Of a DNA stretch of 64,000 nt, positions 19,998 to 30,123 are shown piece by piece (within the stretch, counting starts at the first letter, position 1; each line of letters opens with the position of its first letter). Both the position numbers and the translations under genes were made by a program. Source of the DNA: Metaphire vulgaris (taxonomy: Eukaryota; Annelida; Clitellata; Crassiclitellata; Megascolecidae); contig CM030852.1 in NCBI GenBank assembly GCA_018105865.1, forward strand, positions 8,258,034 through 8,322,033, in the 5' to 3' direction. Under the pieces are notes generated by a model. It was not told the DNA's origin. It worked only from the letters and a program-made list of their open reading frames with translations, and did not search any database.

Positions 19998-22635
19998 TGT
20001 GACAAAATTTTAGGCCTAGCCTTCCTTTCGTAATCGCACACCTCTCTTTGCGTTTGTTCGTTTGATTAAGGGTAGCTTCGCTATTATACTGTGAACATTC
20101 TCACTTCATTCGCCAGATGGCATTGCGACTTTGTACGTTTACCATGGCTTGATACGTTTGCGTTGTTCGACATTTCAAATAATCATTATGATTAAGCCAT
20201 CGCACTTTTGATAGTTATTAGACGCATATGTAGTGTTAAGAAGTTGAAACTTTTATCCTAGATTATTAAGTAATTAGCAACATTCGTTCTCGAATGCTGT
20301 TCTTTTGCCTGCGAATTTCTGTAAACCCATTTCTAGCGAGACGTATTTCTATACGTCGCGGCTATACGCGTGTGATTTCGCCATTTGTTCGCAAGGTGGC
20401 GCCACAGCATTTCACTGTTATGTAATGCGATTCCAGCGATCAATACTTTGTTTAATTACTATAATTAAGTTATTGAACTATTGATCATAATTCGATTTCT
20501 GTATTGTGTTATATATTCGAAGTGACTTACCTTTCAAGTTTCAAGCGTATTGCATCTGTTATCACTAAATGCCGCACGATTTGTTAAGTGTGTTTTGTAC
20601 ACCCGTTTTAAGCAAGGACCTAGGGTCTTAAGTATTACTACGGCCCTCGAGAGAGGCTAGTATGCTTGAGTTTTTACTCGCATGGAGGAAGACGCCATTC
20701 CTCTATAGCCTTGCGTTTCGGTCGACTATCACGCAGTCGGAGGGGGAAAGGCCGCCAGGAGTATCTCCGGCTTCCCGGTACCTCTAACCTCCACTGGTGG
20801 TCGTTCAGCCGTCTCGCCGACGACAGCCCCCGAGCGGGCCTAGTCACTTTCTCGGCTGCGTCCGACGTAGCCTCGTGCTTTGGCCGGCAATCACGCAGTC
20901 GGAGGGGGAAAGGCCGCCAGGAGTATCTCCGGCTTCCCGGTACCTCTAACCTCCACTGGTGGTCGTTCCGCCGTCTCTCTGACGACAGCTCCCGAGCGAG
21001 CCTAGTCACCTACTCGAGTGACGTCCGTCTTATCGATCAACCGTCTTCAGGACCTTCTGACGTTCAACTCCTCGATCATCGTCCGCCGACGATCGCAGCC
21101 GAGCTTCGTCCTCTTCGCCGAAGTCCACTGAAGATCCTCTGCACGACCGACTTCTATTTCTGAGGACACGATCTGTATGTTACTATTACCCCTTCTAGTA
21201 GATAGGATCCTTTAGAAGTGACAATGTCTCACGCGCATCTAGAGATAGAGTACTCTTCGCTTCATATTTGTGCATTAAGTGACTATCCGTCTAAATAGAG
21301 AGATAGCTTTGCTAGTGCATGTACTTAAGCGATCGCTTGTTTCGAACATCTTTAGCCGTTTCTTCTACTTAAGGCTTTCTTCGTGCACAAGCGTAGCTCG
21401 CTTCAAGGTCATAGGCTAACGTCCGACCCCCACATGGTCCGTAAAGTTGCCTCTGACTGTGGCCAACAGTCACCCCTAGTTTTGGCTCCCTCACGGGGTC
21501 CAGTGACCTTGATGCTCCTTTAAACCTTATTCTTCAGAGTAGATATTTATGAGTTTGATTTCCTTTGTATTTCTGTAGTGACATTTGAATATAGTGAGCT
21601 AATAAGAGTAGTTAAGTTCTGCCATTGCAGTAGTCCGCCCTGCAGGACAGTTGTGCAGATGACGAACTAATTAAGATTCTTTTATCCTTTGCATATAATA
21701 AAACGCTTATAATCAACTTTATTCGTGACAAGCACAGCATAAAAAGTAGTACACAACCAGTAGTACACAACCAAGGAAAACACAAATCAACTGAACAAAA
21801 CTAAATAATAATAATAATAAAATAATAATAATAAAATAAACCTAATAATAAACAAATAAACTAAGCACAAACTTTACACAGTACAGCCTCTGACCTCAGA
21901 CAAATCCTAGTAATGCACTGAGCAAAGTACAGTGGCTTCTTCTCATATCTATTAACAAAGGATGTTTGTCGCTTTTCTACAATAGCATGCATACTATCCA
22001 AACCCGTCAGGACTCTGATATACTCGACATTATCTGCCTCACATGTTTTAAAAATTTTGCACACAACTACTCGAATCAGTCTGTCAAGAGCATTAAGAAT
22101 ACTTTTGTTTGGAAATGTGGCTTCCATACCATACAATACAATAGGAAGACAGTAGCTCTTTACTAGGTTAACGCATATTAATTCTGAAGCGGCAGCTCTG
22201 CTGCGACTATACAATCAATTAAACGTGCGGAAAAATTTTAATTTAGCTTCCGAAATAGATAACCCGAAGTGCCTGCCCTTTTTCAGTGTCACCCCGAGAT
22301 ACCTAATTTCTTCCACAAATGGCAAGGCAACACCATCCAGGACCAATACAGCACATGCGATATTGCAACGTGTCCCAACCCTCATCACGTTTATGACCGA
22401 AAGACTGAATTGTCTTCTGTTCTCAAGCGAGTCGAGCGAGCTAGGCGATCAAGCTGCCCAAATACCAGGGCAGAGGCCCACGTAAAAATTTATTGTAGTG
22501 GCGATTTTCCTCTCCCAGGCTTTCCCCTTCTGACTAACCGAGGCATCGTTCATAGTAAGCAGTACCCAAAGCGGGTCCCCCGAATATTTTATTGGAATCC
22601 CCGGAAAGTTCAGTAGGAAGAGGAAAAACGCGACA
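19998..22635 (+). repeat. Gypsy 3' LTR (2638 bp)
   Basis: Near-identical copy of the 5' LTR. Differences seen by eye include TGTAGC/GGTAGC, loss of one TG in ACGCGTGTG, one C lost after CAACTCC and another in GGATCCC, GATAATAAG/GCTAATAAG, CGTTTAT/CGCTTAT, GAACAAAG/GAGCAAAG, AAGCAATT/AATCAATT and GGGGCC/GAGGCC. It ends CGCGACA followed by ATAT. Confidence 0.95.
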
Positions 22636-22890
22636 ATATTTTTTTTGCGATGGTGACCATTTTCTCCTTTTTTGCTCGTCGAGTGTCAAAATGTGATGAA
22701 ATGTGATGGTTATGACCTTTTTTGCCATACTTTTTCCATTATAATAAGTAGTATTCCATGAAATTTCCTAGTTTTTGATTATTTGTAAAAAGTGAAATTG
22801 TTGACGTCAACTTCTCTTGACTTCCCCCCACCTATCAACAACTGTCAAACTTTTTCAAACCCCTCCCATAAATTGTTGACGTATAATTAA
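22636..22890. mobile_element. Right part of the MITE split by the gypsy element
   Basis: The segment from TTTTTTTGCGATGGTGACC through GTTGACGTATAATTAATG is the reverse complement, with some changes, of about 53500-53750. An apparent second end (TAATTAATGGACAGC) lies at 23121-23135, so the true right border is uncertain. 22891-23399 otherwise shows no gene I recognise. Confidence 0.6.
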
Positions 22891-23399
22891 TGCTAAGTTC
22901 GCTAAGTTCAACTCAGCCTTAATCGCTAGAGCGCCGTAGTAACATAAAATGAGTAGCAATGGCAACATTGCGAAAGTAACCATAGGTTCGGCGGAAGAGA
23001 CTGGCCACCGTCCGCCGATGTATGGCTTAGCCACCTATGGGCTGTTGGCTACAAAATACGGGGATCATCACCGGACCCTACAGGCATTGAGCCTACGGGT
23101 GAAGCCTTTACTTTTACTTATAATTAATGGACAGCGGATCCAATGTCCTTTTACCTACAAACGTCGCTAAGTAGCTCTAAGGTAGTGCCATCAAATATCA
23201 CTAAAATGGGTCAACCTAACGTGAAACGAAACGTTTCACAGTGACTACATGTCACTAAAATTGACCAATTGTCCTCCGTGGTGTGAGGGTTCAATTTAAA
23301 AAAATAGTAATTAATCTCTGGGGCGTTCATTTCCATGAAGTAAGTGAAAGGCGCCACCTACCGAATGTTCGGATAAACGCTAATATATAAAAAATGGCC

Positions 23400-23542
23400 A
23401 CAATACGAGGTGATATTGATAATGAATTCCAAAGCTTAGGGCCACACACTGAGAAACGACTAGTGCCAATGACCGCGCGAGGATAAAGAACAACAAATGA
23501 AAGTCCTGCCGAATACCTAGTAGATTGAGTAGTAGATCTAGG
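23400..23542 (-). mobile_element. LINE family A, 3' part (minus), split by another LINE
   Basis: Minus-strand frame encodes STRYSAGLSFVVLYPRAV and FSVCGPKLWNSL, the RT C-terminus of the same LINE family as 37283-37731. It stops at ATCTAGG (23536-23542). The rest of the element resumes at 27101 with the same ATCTAGG. Confidence 0.8.
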
Positions 23543-23762
23543 CTGTAGTTCTATTTTTAACCCTAACCCTAGCTGAGCTCCACATACTAACATTGGTCTG
23601 GTACTTATACTTTGCTGAGTCTGTGAGTCGACCCACAGATCGAAGCCCTTGACAATACTGACTTGATTAAGGCACGTACACTGTATTTAACGCTTGCTCC
23701 TGGTTTGATTCAGCCATTTTTCACTGCTCTCGTCAAACATATAGCTGTAGTACTCCGGTACC

Positions 23763-26700
23763 ATGAAATCAATACTGTCACTATGCATGATTTTCCTTTT
23801 CCGTGTGAACTCGCATCTCACTTGGCCCAGTCTAAGATGCGAGTTTGAGTTTGACTATGCAGACATTAGAGTTCTGAATTCCGAATGCTGTTTCTTTAAA
23901 ACTATTGCTTGTTTTAATTCATTTAACCTCATCCCATCAGCACAATTCTCGGTTTCCACTAGGCTGTTGCTATTTGGCAGACGTGACATGCTGCTGAATA
24001 AAAGTAGACGCTTTAAACGCGCAAGAATCATTGTTAATAAGTCAAATGTTCGGTGTGTCCATGTGTTTTTAATTCTGCTACTCTCAGGCGATATTGAGTT
24101 AAACCCTGGTCCTTTTGCAACATCTTTGAACTTTGGACATCTTAATATTGCCTCAATAAGAAACAAGGCTTCTTCATTGCATAATTACTTAATTGAGTTT
24201 CCTCTCCATATTCTGGCCTTTAATGAGACATGGCTGCGCCAAAATGATACTCCATCATTTTTATCTGATTTACATCCTCCTGATTTTTCCCTTCTTAGCA
24301 ATCCTAGGCAGCATGGCAATGGTGGCGGAGTTGCTTTTTTGTACAAAAAATTTCTAAATTTTACCCAACTGTCAGTCCCTGGTGCACCTTTTCAATCACT
24401 TGAGGTCATTGCAGGAGCACTTGATTCTGGTAACAAAAGAATTTCCTTTCTAAATTTTTACAGACCGCCATCATCATCCTTTGCACTTTTTATGACAGAA
24501 TTCCAATCAATTCTGGAGATATTCATTTCCTCTCCTGGTGAACTTATAATCTCTGGCGATTTTAACATTCATACTGATAATTTAACAGACATTCATGCAG
24601 TGCAGTTCAAAAATCTTTTAAATAATTTTGACCTTAAGCAGCATGTCACTGGCCCAACTCACCATCTAGGTCATACACTTGATCTCCTTATCACAAGAGC
24701 TGATATCACAGTTGCTTCTTTTGTCTCAAATAATGATTCCTATCTCTCTGATCATCTTACTGTATCATGCTCTGTGAACTTTCAATTTAAGGCTCCCTCC
24801 TCTAGAAAGTCGATCAAATTTAGACCCTGGAGGTTGCTAGACATCGAGCAGTTTCAGTTGAAAATTCTTTCTTCGCCATTATTTACTTCCACAACAGAAT
24901 CCGTAACAGAATATGCAAATCTTTTTCAAAATGTTTTGTGCAGTATTTTGGATGATCTTATCCCCGAGAAAACTAAAATTGTTACTGATAGGCCTTCACA
25001 ACCCTGGTTCAACAAAGATATCTCTGATGCACGTCAGCGTAGGAGTAGATTGGAACGAGCTTGGCGTCATTCCAAACTGCCATCAGACCTTAAACGGCTT
25101 AGGAAGCAATGTCGCTATGTTCGTAAACTAGTCAATAATGCCAAAGCCCAGTTTCTATCCAATCTGATAAAAGATAATCTGAATTCACCAAAAACTTTAT
25201 GGAATTCCTTAAATAAACGTTTGCATCGAGACAAAAAAAGTACACTACCTCAGTCAAATTCACCTCAACAGCTAGCAGAAAAATTTCTACAATTTTTCTC
25301 AGATAAAATATCTAGCATCAGGCTCAAATTTCCAACACACCCCACGGAAGACAACTGCTCACTGCCAAAATCCCCTCCCCCAATATTCACAGCATTCCGC
25401 CCCACCAATCTGTCTGAAATACGCCAAATTATTTTCTCATTGCCGAATAAACAGTGTCTGCTGGATGTTATTCCAACTGATATCCTTAAGCAGTGTTTTG
25501 ATGTGCTTGGGCCAGTAATTACCCGTTTGGTTAACCTATCTCTGTCATCAGGTATCTTTCCATCAACCTATGCTAGTGCTCTAGTTCACCCTCTACTGAA
25601 AAAGCCAACACTCGATCCAAATGATTTTTCTAGCTATAGACCTATTTCAAATTTAAATTTTATATCTAAACTCGTTGAACGCATTGTGCTCAGTCGAATA
25701 AATGTACATCTTTCATCCCATAATCTTTTATTGCCTAAACAATCTGCATATAGAAAATTTCATTCAACTGAAACTGCTCTCCTAGCTGTTCATGATTATA
25801 TTTTGTCTGCTATGGATAACGGCAAGGTAACTGTACTTATTTTACTAGATTTGTCTGCGGCTTTTGACACCATAGATCATGCAATCCTTCTCCACAGACT
25901 CGAACATTGGTTTGGCTTATCGGGTACTGTATTAGAGTGGTTCACATCCTATCTTAAACATCGCAGTCAATCTGTTTATTGTAACGGTGCACAGTCAGAC
26001 TCAGCTAAATTAGATTCCGGTGTTCCCCAGGGATCTGTTTTAGGCCCTCTCCTTTTCACCTCATATACAATGCCCCTTGGATCTCTTCTTACACAATTCT
26101 CTGCTGACTATCATTTCTATGCTGACGATACACAGTTATTCATTGCCTTCGACGATAAAAAAACCTCCTCCATGTCACTAGAAAATCTGTCCCTTTGCCT
26201 GCAAAACGTTCAGTCTTGGATGTTTAATAATAAGCTTGCACTTAACCCTTCAAAAACTGAGTTTTTACTTCTTGGTACATCATTTAATCTAAGTAAATTT
26301 GAAGACATAAATTCATTTATATTTGACAACATTTCAGTTAATCTAAGTCAGTCTGTCCGCAACCTAGGGGTGATATTTGATAAGAACATGTCGTTTAACG
26401 ATCATATAAATAAGGTCAGCAGAGCTGCTCATATGCAAATCAGAGATATTCGACGAATTCGTGATCTTGTGCCCAAATCCGCTCTGATTCCTCTTGCAAA
26501 CGCCCTTGTCAGCAGCAGACTTGATTATTGCAATTCTCTTTACAATGGTATGACCAGATCTAACATGCAAAAGCTTCAAAGGATTCAGAATTCTATTGCC
26601 CGAGCCATTACAAAAACTCGTAAGCATGATCATATTAAACCTGTTCTTCAAAAGTTACACTGGTTGCCGGTAGAACAGAGAATTCTATTCAAAACTGGTC

Positions 26701-26966
26701 TCCTGGTTTTTAAAACACTGCAGTCTGGCCAACCTCAATATTTAAAATCTATGTTGAATCACCCAAACCATCGTCATTCAACAAGGTATGCTGATTCATT
26801 GTTGAATGTACCTAGAACCAACACTGAAATTGGTAAGAGAGCTTTTTCTATTTCTGGGCCTAAAATCTGGAACTCTCTCCCTCCGGCTGTCAGATCTTCC
26901 AATTCACTGAGCATCTTCCGATCCAGACTTAAGACACATCTCTTTCAATTGGCGTTTCCTCCATAG
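23763..26966 (+). CDS. LINE ORF: leader, 2A-like motif, endonuclease, reverse transcriptase
   Basis: 1067 residues from ATG 23763 to TAG. Residues 1-17 (MKSILSLCMIFLFRVNS) look like a signal peptide. A second hydrophobic stretch VHVFLILLL leads into SGDIELNPGP (residues 108-117), a canonical 2A-type motif D(V/I)ExNPGP where ribosomes skip between G116 and P117. Then comes the apurinic-type endonuclease (HLNIASIRNK, NETWL, FYRPPSSS, GDFNIH, SDH) and RT ([47 protein letters not shown] at 786-789, NKLALNPSKTEFLLLG), ending KIWNSLPPAVR ... LFQLAFPP. The family nicks target DNA and reverse-transcribes its RNA there. 2A motifs of this kind are known in LINEs of sea urchins and other invertebrates. 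No separate ORF1 is seen. Confidence 0.93.
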   Translation: MKSILSLCMIFLFRVNSHLTWPSLRCEFEFDYADIRVLNSECCFFKTIACFNSFNLIPSAQFSVSTRLLLFGRRDMLLNKSRRFKRARIIVNKSNVRCVHVFLILLLSGDIELNPGPFATSLNFGHLNIASIRNKASSLHNYLIEFPLHILAFNETWLRQNDTPSFLSDLHPPDFSLLSNPRQHGNGGGVAFLYKKFLNFTQLSVPGAPFQSLEVIAGALDSGNKRISFLNFYRPPSSSFALFMTEFQSILEIFISSPGELIISGDFNIHTDNLTDIHAVQFKNLLNNFDLKQHVTGPTHHLGHTLDLLITRADITVASFVSNNDSYLSDHLTVSCSVNFQFKAPSSRKSIKFRPWRLLDIEQFQLKILSSPLFTSTTESVTEYANLFQNVLCSILDDLIPEKTKIVTDRPSQPWFNKDISDARQRRSRLERAWRHSKLPSDLKRLRKQCRYVRKLVNNAKAQFLSNLIKDNLNSPKTLWNSLNKRLHRDKKSTLPQSNSPQQLAEKFLQFFSDKISSIRLKFPTHPTEDNCSLPKSPPPIFTAFRPTNLSEIRQIIFSLPNKQCLLDVIPTDILKQCFDVLGPVITRLVNLSLSSGIFPSTYASALVHPLLKKPTLDPNDFSSYRPISNLNFISKLVERIVLSRINVHLSSHNLLLPKQSAYRKFHSTETALLAVHDYILSAMDNGKVTVLILLDLSAAFDTIDHAILLHRLEHWFGLSGTVLEWFTSYLKHRSQSVYCNGAQSDSAKLDSGVPQGSVLGPLLFTSYTMPLGSLLTQFSADYHFYADDTQLFIAFDDKKTSSMSLENLSLCLQNVQSWMFNNKLALNPSKTEFLLLGTSFNLSKFEDINSFIFDNISVNLSQSVRNLGVIFDKNMSFNDHINKVSRAAHMQIRDIRRIRDLVPKSALIPLANALVSSRLDYCNSLYNGMTRSNMQKLQRIQNSIARAITKTRKHDHIKPVLQKLHWLPVEQRILFKTGLLVFKTLQSGQPQYLKSMLNHPNHRHSTRYADSLLNVPRTNTEIGKRAFSISGPKIWNSLPPAVRSSNSLSIFRSRLKTHLFQLAFPP
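24087..24113 (+). promoter_or_regulatory. 2A-like ribosome-skipping motif
   Basis: GDIELNPGP is encoded at residues 109-117 of the LINE ORF, preceded by a leucine-rich run. Known 2A peptides require the D-I/V-E-x-N-P-G-P core and an upstream helix-forming stretch; both are present. Skipping would give a leader of 116 residues and a downstream product of 951. Confidence 0.85.
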
Positions 26967-27100
26967 TCCGTCTCACTCTCTCCCTCTGACTGATCTCTGG
27001 AATGACCTGGATCTTTTGCGGATTGATTTTGAAGTAGCATCGATTGATACCTTGGGTATTAGAACTGGTGCTATAGAAGTGCATAATTATTATTATTATT

Positions 27101-27612
27101 ATCTAGGGATAAGTCGTATCTTAAGGTAATAGGGTTCGTTATATAATATGGTTTTAAAAACTAAAAGATAAATTTTATGATTTATTCGGTATTTGGTAGG
27201 AAGCCATTTAAGGAACTGTCTAGCAGGAGTTATATGTTCAAATCTTGGAGTTTTGGATATGACTCTAACTAAAGAATTTTGTACTCTCTGGATTTCTGCA
27301 TATTTAAATTTATGATGCCGAAAGGCGGGGAATTACAATAATCTAGGTGACTACATACCAATGCATTAATTGGCTAACTGAATAAGAACAGGCTTAGAGA
27401 GGAGATGTCTGCTACGATAGATGTACCGAATATGATAATAAGAAATTTTGCAGACTGAATTTATGAGGATAGTAAAAGAGAGGGTATTAAGAGTCAAATG
27501 TCACACCAAGGTTGCCAGCAGAAGTACTTCTTGGGACAACAGTGGAATCTCCTAGTACTATACAGAGTTTAGAGATTAAAATTTGGTCAATTGGGCTGGA
27601 GACCCATGTCTA
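27101..27612 (-). mobile_element. LINE family A, 5' part (minus)
   Basis: It resumes the LINE interrupted at 23542 and is close to 37490-37731 plus 39062-39300 on the same strand (for example CATCTTAAGGTAATAGGGTTC and GGAATCTCCTAGTACTA). RT residues are scrambled by frameshifts. Here the copy runs straight across the spot where the 37-kb copy carries a hAT insertion. Confidence 0.75.
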
Positions 27613-27725
27613 GCAACCTCCAGGGTCTAAATTTGATCGACTTTCAGTCATGGATGGATTCAAATAAGTTTCTTTTTAATTAATGAAAACCGTCGAGTTC
27701 TTGCAAATTAGGTACTCCAGGGAGT
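27613..27725 (+). mobile_element. Inverted 5' segment of LINE family A
   Basis: TTCAGTCATGGATGGATTC through TTGCAAATTAGGTACTCCAG is the reverse complement of about 39290-39370, so orientation flips relative to the adjoining 27101-27612. This is the layout left by twin priming during LINE insertion. Confidence 0.65.
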
Positions 27726-27732
27726 CCAGGCT

Positions 27733-27780
27733 GCATACATCCATAGAAGTCTATACGTATAGATTTCTATGGATGTATGC
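27733..27780. repeat. 48-bp near-perfect palindrome
   Basis: GCATACATCCATAGAA at the left is the exact reverse complement of TTCTATGGATGTATGC at the right. The 16-bp centre GTCTATACGTATAGAT is itself palindromic but for one base. Confidence 0.9.
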
Positions 27781-28184
27781 ACAAAAATTGCTAGCGGCGA
27801 TAGCAATTTGGCCCATTTTTGGGCGGCGCTTTTAGTCGAATGAGATGTTAAAAACTAAAAGTTTATTTTCGTTATTAAAGATTGCGAAGGAAGATCGACG
27901 AACTCTATAATACAGTTAGGATAAAATATTGCCTACACAGGATTTATATTTATTTTTCTGATAGTACTGACTAAGCAGCTGAGGAGAATAAGCGGCTACA
28001 AGACAACGGTGGAATTCAACCCAGGGGAAGATCTTCGAGCGCAGGCGAGGCTGCTGAGAGCGGATGTCCAATTTAATGGGATATTGCGATCACCACGATA
28101 TACCGTGAATTCCTGACCAGTGCACGGTGAATAAGAGGTCATGGAAGGACAGAAAACAAAGACTAGGCTGTTAACTTTTAAGTT
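27781..28184. other. Non-coding, no gene seen
   Basis: Near the palindrome is a smaller inverted repeat ATTGCTA-GCGGCGA-TAGCAAT (27787-27807). Otherwise nothing I recognise. Confidence 0.5.
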
Positions 28185-28915
28185 TGCCTGGTAATCGTGA
28201 GCGGTCGTGACTCCAGTCAAAGTAGTCCGTAAATACGGGAAGAAGCTCCAACAACAGCTCCATAGAGGCCTCGAGAGAGAGGCCTCGAGAGACCCGTAAG
28301 GTTAACTACGTTTATATAGCGCCTATTTAGAGTTATAAGCATATATTGTAGAAAAAAATCCAAAGTAATGCAGTAGGTAGCGTGCTGCTTGAAAATTACA
28401 AGTAACTGCGACATTAGTTACAATTTTAGCCAAGCAGTAGGATAAAAATGAGAAGTAATGTTGGTCAATTTTGCACAGTTTAAAACAGCTTTTTATAGTG
28501 CCCAATTACAGGGGTCATCACCATTAATGGGGCATATACAATCGTGGCTAGAATTTTGCCAATTGTTTCAGGTACATGTGAGTTTCCAGCTACTGTATGG
28601 TGATGATTCCAGCAGTTGGGTTCTATAAAAAGCTGTTCACTATATATTTAATTTGTCCTGATGTGTGGTGATGACTCTGAGAGTTTGGCTGTATACTAGC
28701 ATCTATATTACTTCAATTTACTTGTGAATTTCATCCTCATGTTCAAAATGTGAGGTGGCATCCTAAAAAGGTCTCATAAGTATAGTGCTATAAAAACCTT
28801 GTTTCTATGGTGGTATACGTGCTTTGATGGGTGAACTGATGCACTGGTACTCCGGTCAGAGCGAGGATTTATACTTCCTGTTATGACTGGAGTCACGACC
28901 GCTAACAATTACCGT
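28185..28915. mobile_element. Candidate element with about 35-bp inverted repeats
   Basis: GAGCGGTCGTGACTCCAGTC at 28199-28218 is inverted at 28885-28904 (GACTGGAGTCACGACCGC). The similarity extends outward on the left and inward on the right, so borders are unclear. A direct repeat GAGGCCTCGAGAGA lies at 28265-28291. No ORF with known domains. Confidence 0.4.
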
Positions 28916-29060
28916 TTGCCTTTGCTGTTTCCAGGACTGGAGTTTGATGTCTTTGATTTCTTCTTCCACTAGATTCCGAACTGGAATATGGACCATGAGA
29001 ATGCTATTTTCAGCATCAGCACACTGAAATTCAAAACCTAGGATTGGCATTAAAATAGAG

Positions 29061-29150
29061 ACTGACCTTTCGTTTGACATGAAGTCCATGGCTATGAGAA
29101 TTGAGACTGACCTTTCGTTTGACATGAAGTCCATGGCTATGAGAATTGAT
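29061..29150. repeat. Two-copy tandem repeat, 44-bp unit
   Basis: The unit starting GACTGACCTTTCGTTTGAC is present at 29061 and 29105 with almost no change. Confidence 0.85.
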
Positions 29151-29330
29151 GTATGTGCTCACTGTTGTTGGAAGGCGCTATTTTACCATAGGCGGAGGAA
29201 ATTAGATGCCTAAGAATGATGTTGATGAAAGGCAAGCACTTTAGGATATCCATAGCTGAGATTAAACTTAAAATTGTCCGTGCCTTTATTTGCCGGTATC
29301 CCTATCTTAACAGAGTAGAAATGTGCTCAC

Positions 29331-29683
29331 TAAGGTTGTTAACGGTTAACCGGTCCTAAGAGCAAGGACCGGCCCTTTTAACTTTGACCGGTTAACCGTA
29401 ATTTCAATTTGAAAACATCAAAATGCTTTGTTGTAGCCATGCAGAACGCTGGGATAGGTGCCGGCGGCATCAAAGCGCTTTGATGTAGCCATGCAGGACG
29501 CCGGCATTGGCGCCGGCGGCATCTAAGTGCTTTGATGTAACCGCGCAGGACGCCGGCATAGGCGCGGCGGCATCAAGGCGCTTTGATGTTGGCACAACAC
29601 CAGACTGCCGCTAACGAGCGGCTAACTGGCCTTTTTTTGAACAGTTAACCAGTCCTTCAAAACCAGCGGTCTTAACAACCTTA
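29331..29683. mobile_element. hAT MITE (TAAGGTTGTTAA ends) with 52-bp internal repeats
   Basis: Ends TAAGGTTGTTAAC and CTTAACAACCTTA are inverted. Flanks GTGCTCAC (29323-29330) and GTGCTCGC (29684-29691) are an 8-bp duplication with one change. The interior has a GGTTAACCGG-rich zone and about three copies of a 52-bp GC-rich unit (CATCAAAGCGCTTTGATG ... GCCGGCGG) at 29417-29600. Confidence 0.85.
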
Positions 29684-29936
29684 GTGCTCGCCTTAGTTTG
29701 TATCTGTGATTCTGTGATTTGGTGTTGATTGAATTGACAGAAAGCTACTGCTTATGTACTGATAATGTAATATACAGTAATACTTCGTTATCCTGCCCAT
29801 ATCCATCCGGCGTTCTATTTTGGCGAGGGGCGGGGGTGGCGACATAACGAGGGCAAGTCAATTGAGTAATCCATTACAAAGTATTGTTGAACTGTGTGTG
29901 TGTATGTATGTATATATATATACATATATATATAAT

Positions 29937-29967
<31 letters not shown>

Positions 29968-30063
29968 GCATATATATCCTTACCTTTGTCGCTGTCTCTC
30001 TCTCACTCCCTTCCTCTCTCCTCCATATTATATATATACTGTATATATACTGTATATATTACT

Positions 30064-30123
<60 letters not shown>

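Larger units (their letters stand above)
11476..22635 (+). mobile_element. Ty3/gypsy LTR retrotransposon, 11.16 kb
   Basis: Two direct LTRs (11476-14117 and 19998-22635) both begin TGTGACAAAA and end CGCGACA. They flank a tRNA-Lys-type primer site, gag, a pol frame in the order protease-RT-RNase H-integrase (Ty3/gypsy order), and a polypurine tract. Flanks are ATAT on both sides, a candidate 4-bp target duplication. Comparing the LTRs by eye gives about six substitutions and three small indels in 2.64 kb, so it inserted recently. Each LTR is far longer than usual because it contains a captured LINE fragment and a tandem duplication. No envelope gene is seen. Its codons are GC-rich compared with the AT-rich host DNA. 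Confidence 0.95.
23543..27100 (+). mobile_element. Apparently full-length CR1/L2-like LINE with 2A-like leader
   Basis: A 3558-bp element bounded by a 7-bp target duplication ATCTAGG (23536-23542 and 27101-27107) and ending in an (ATT)n tail. One uninterrupted 1067-codon ORF fills most of it, preceded by about 220 bp of 5' leader and followed by about 130 bp of 3' UTR. It sits inside an opposite-strand LINE of another family, and the host sequence on both sides matches the copy at 37480-37500. The intact ORF and clean duplication suggest recent activity. Confidence 0.9.
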
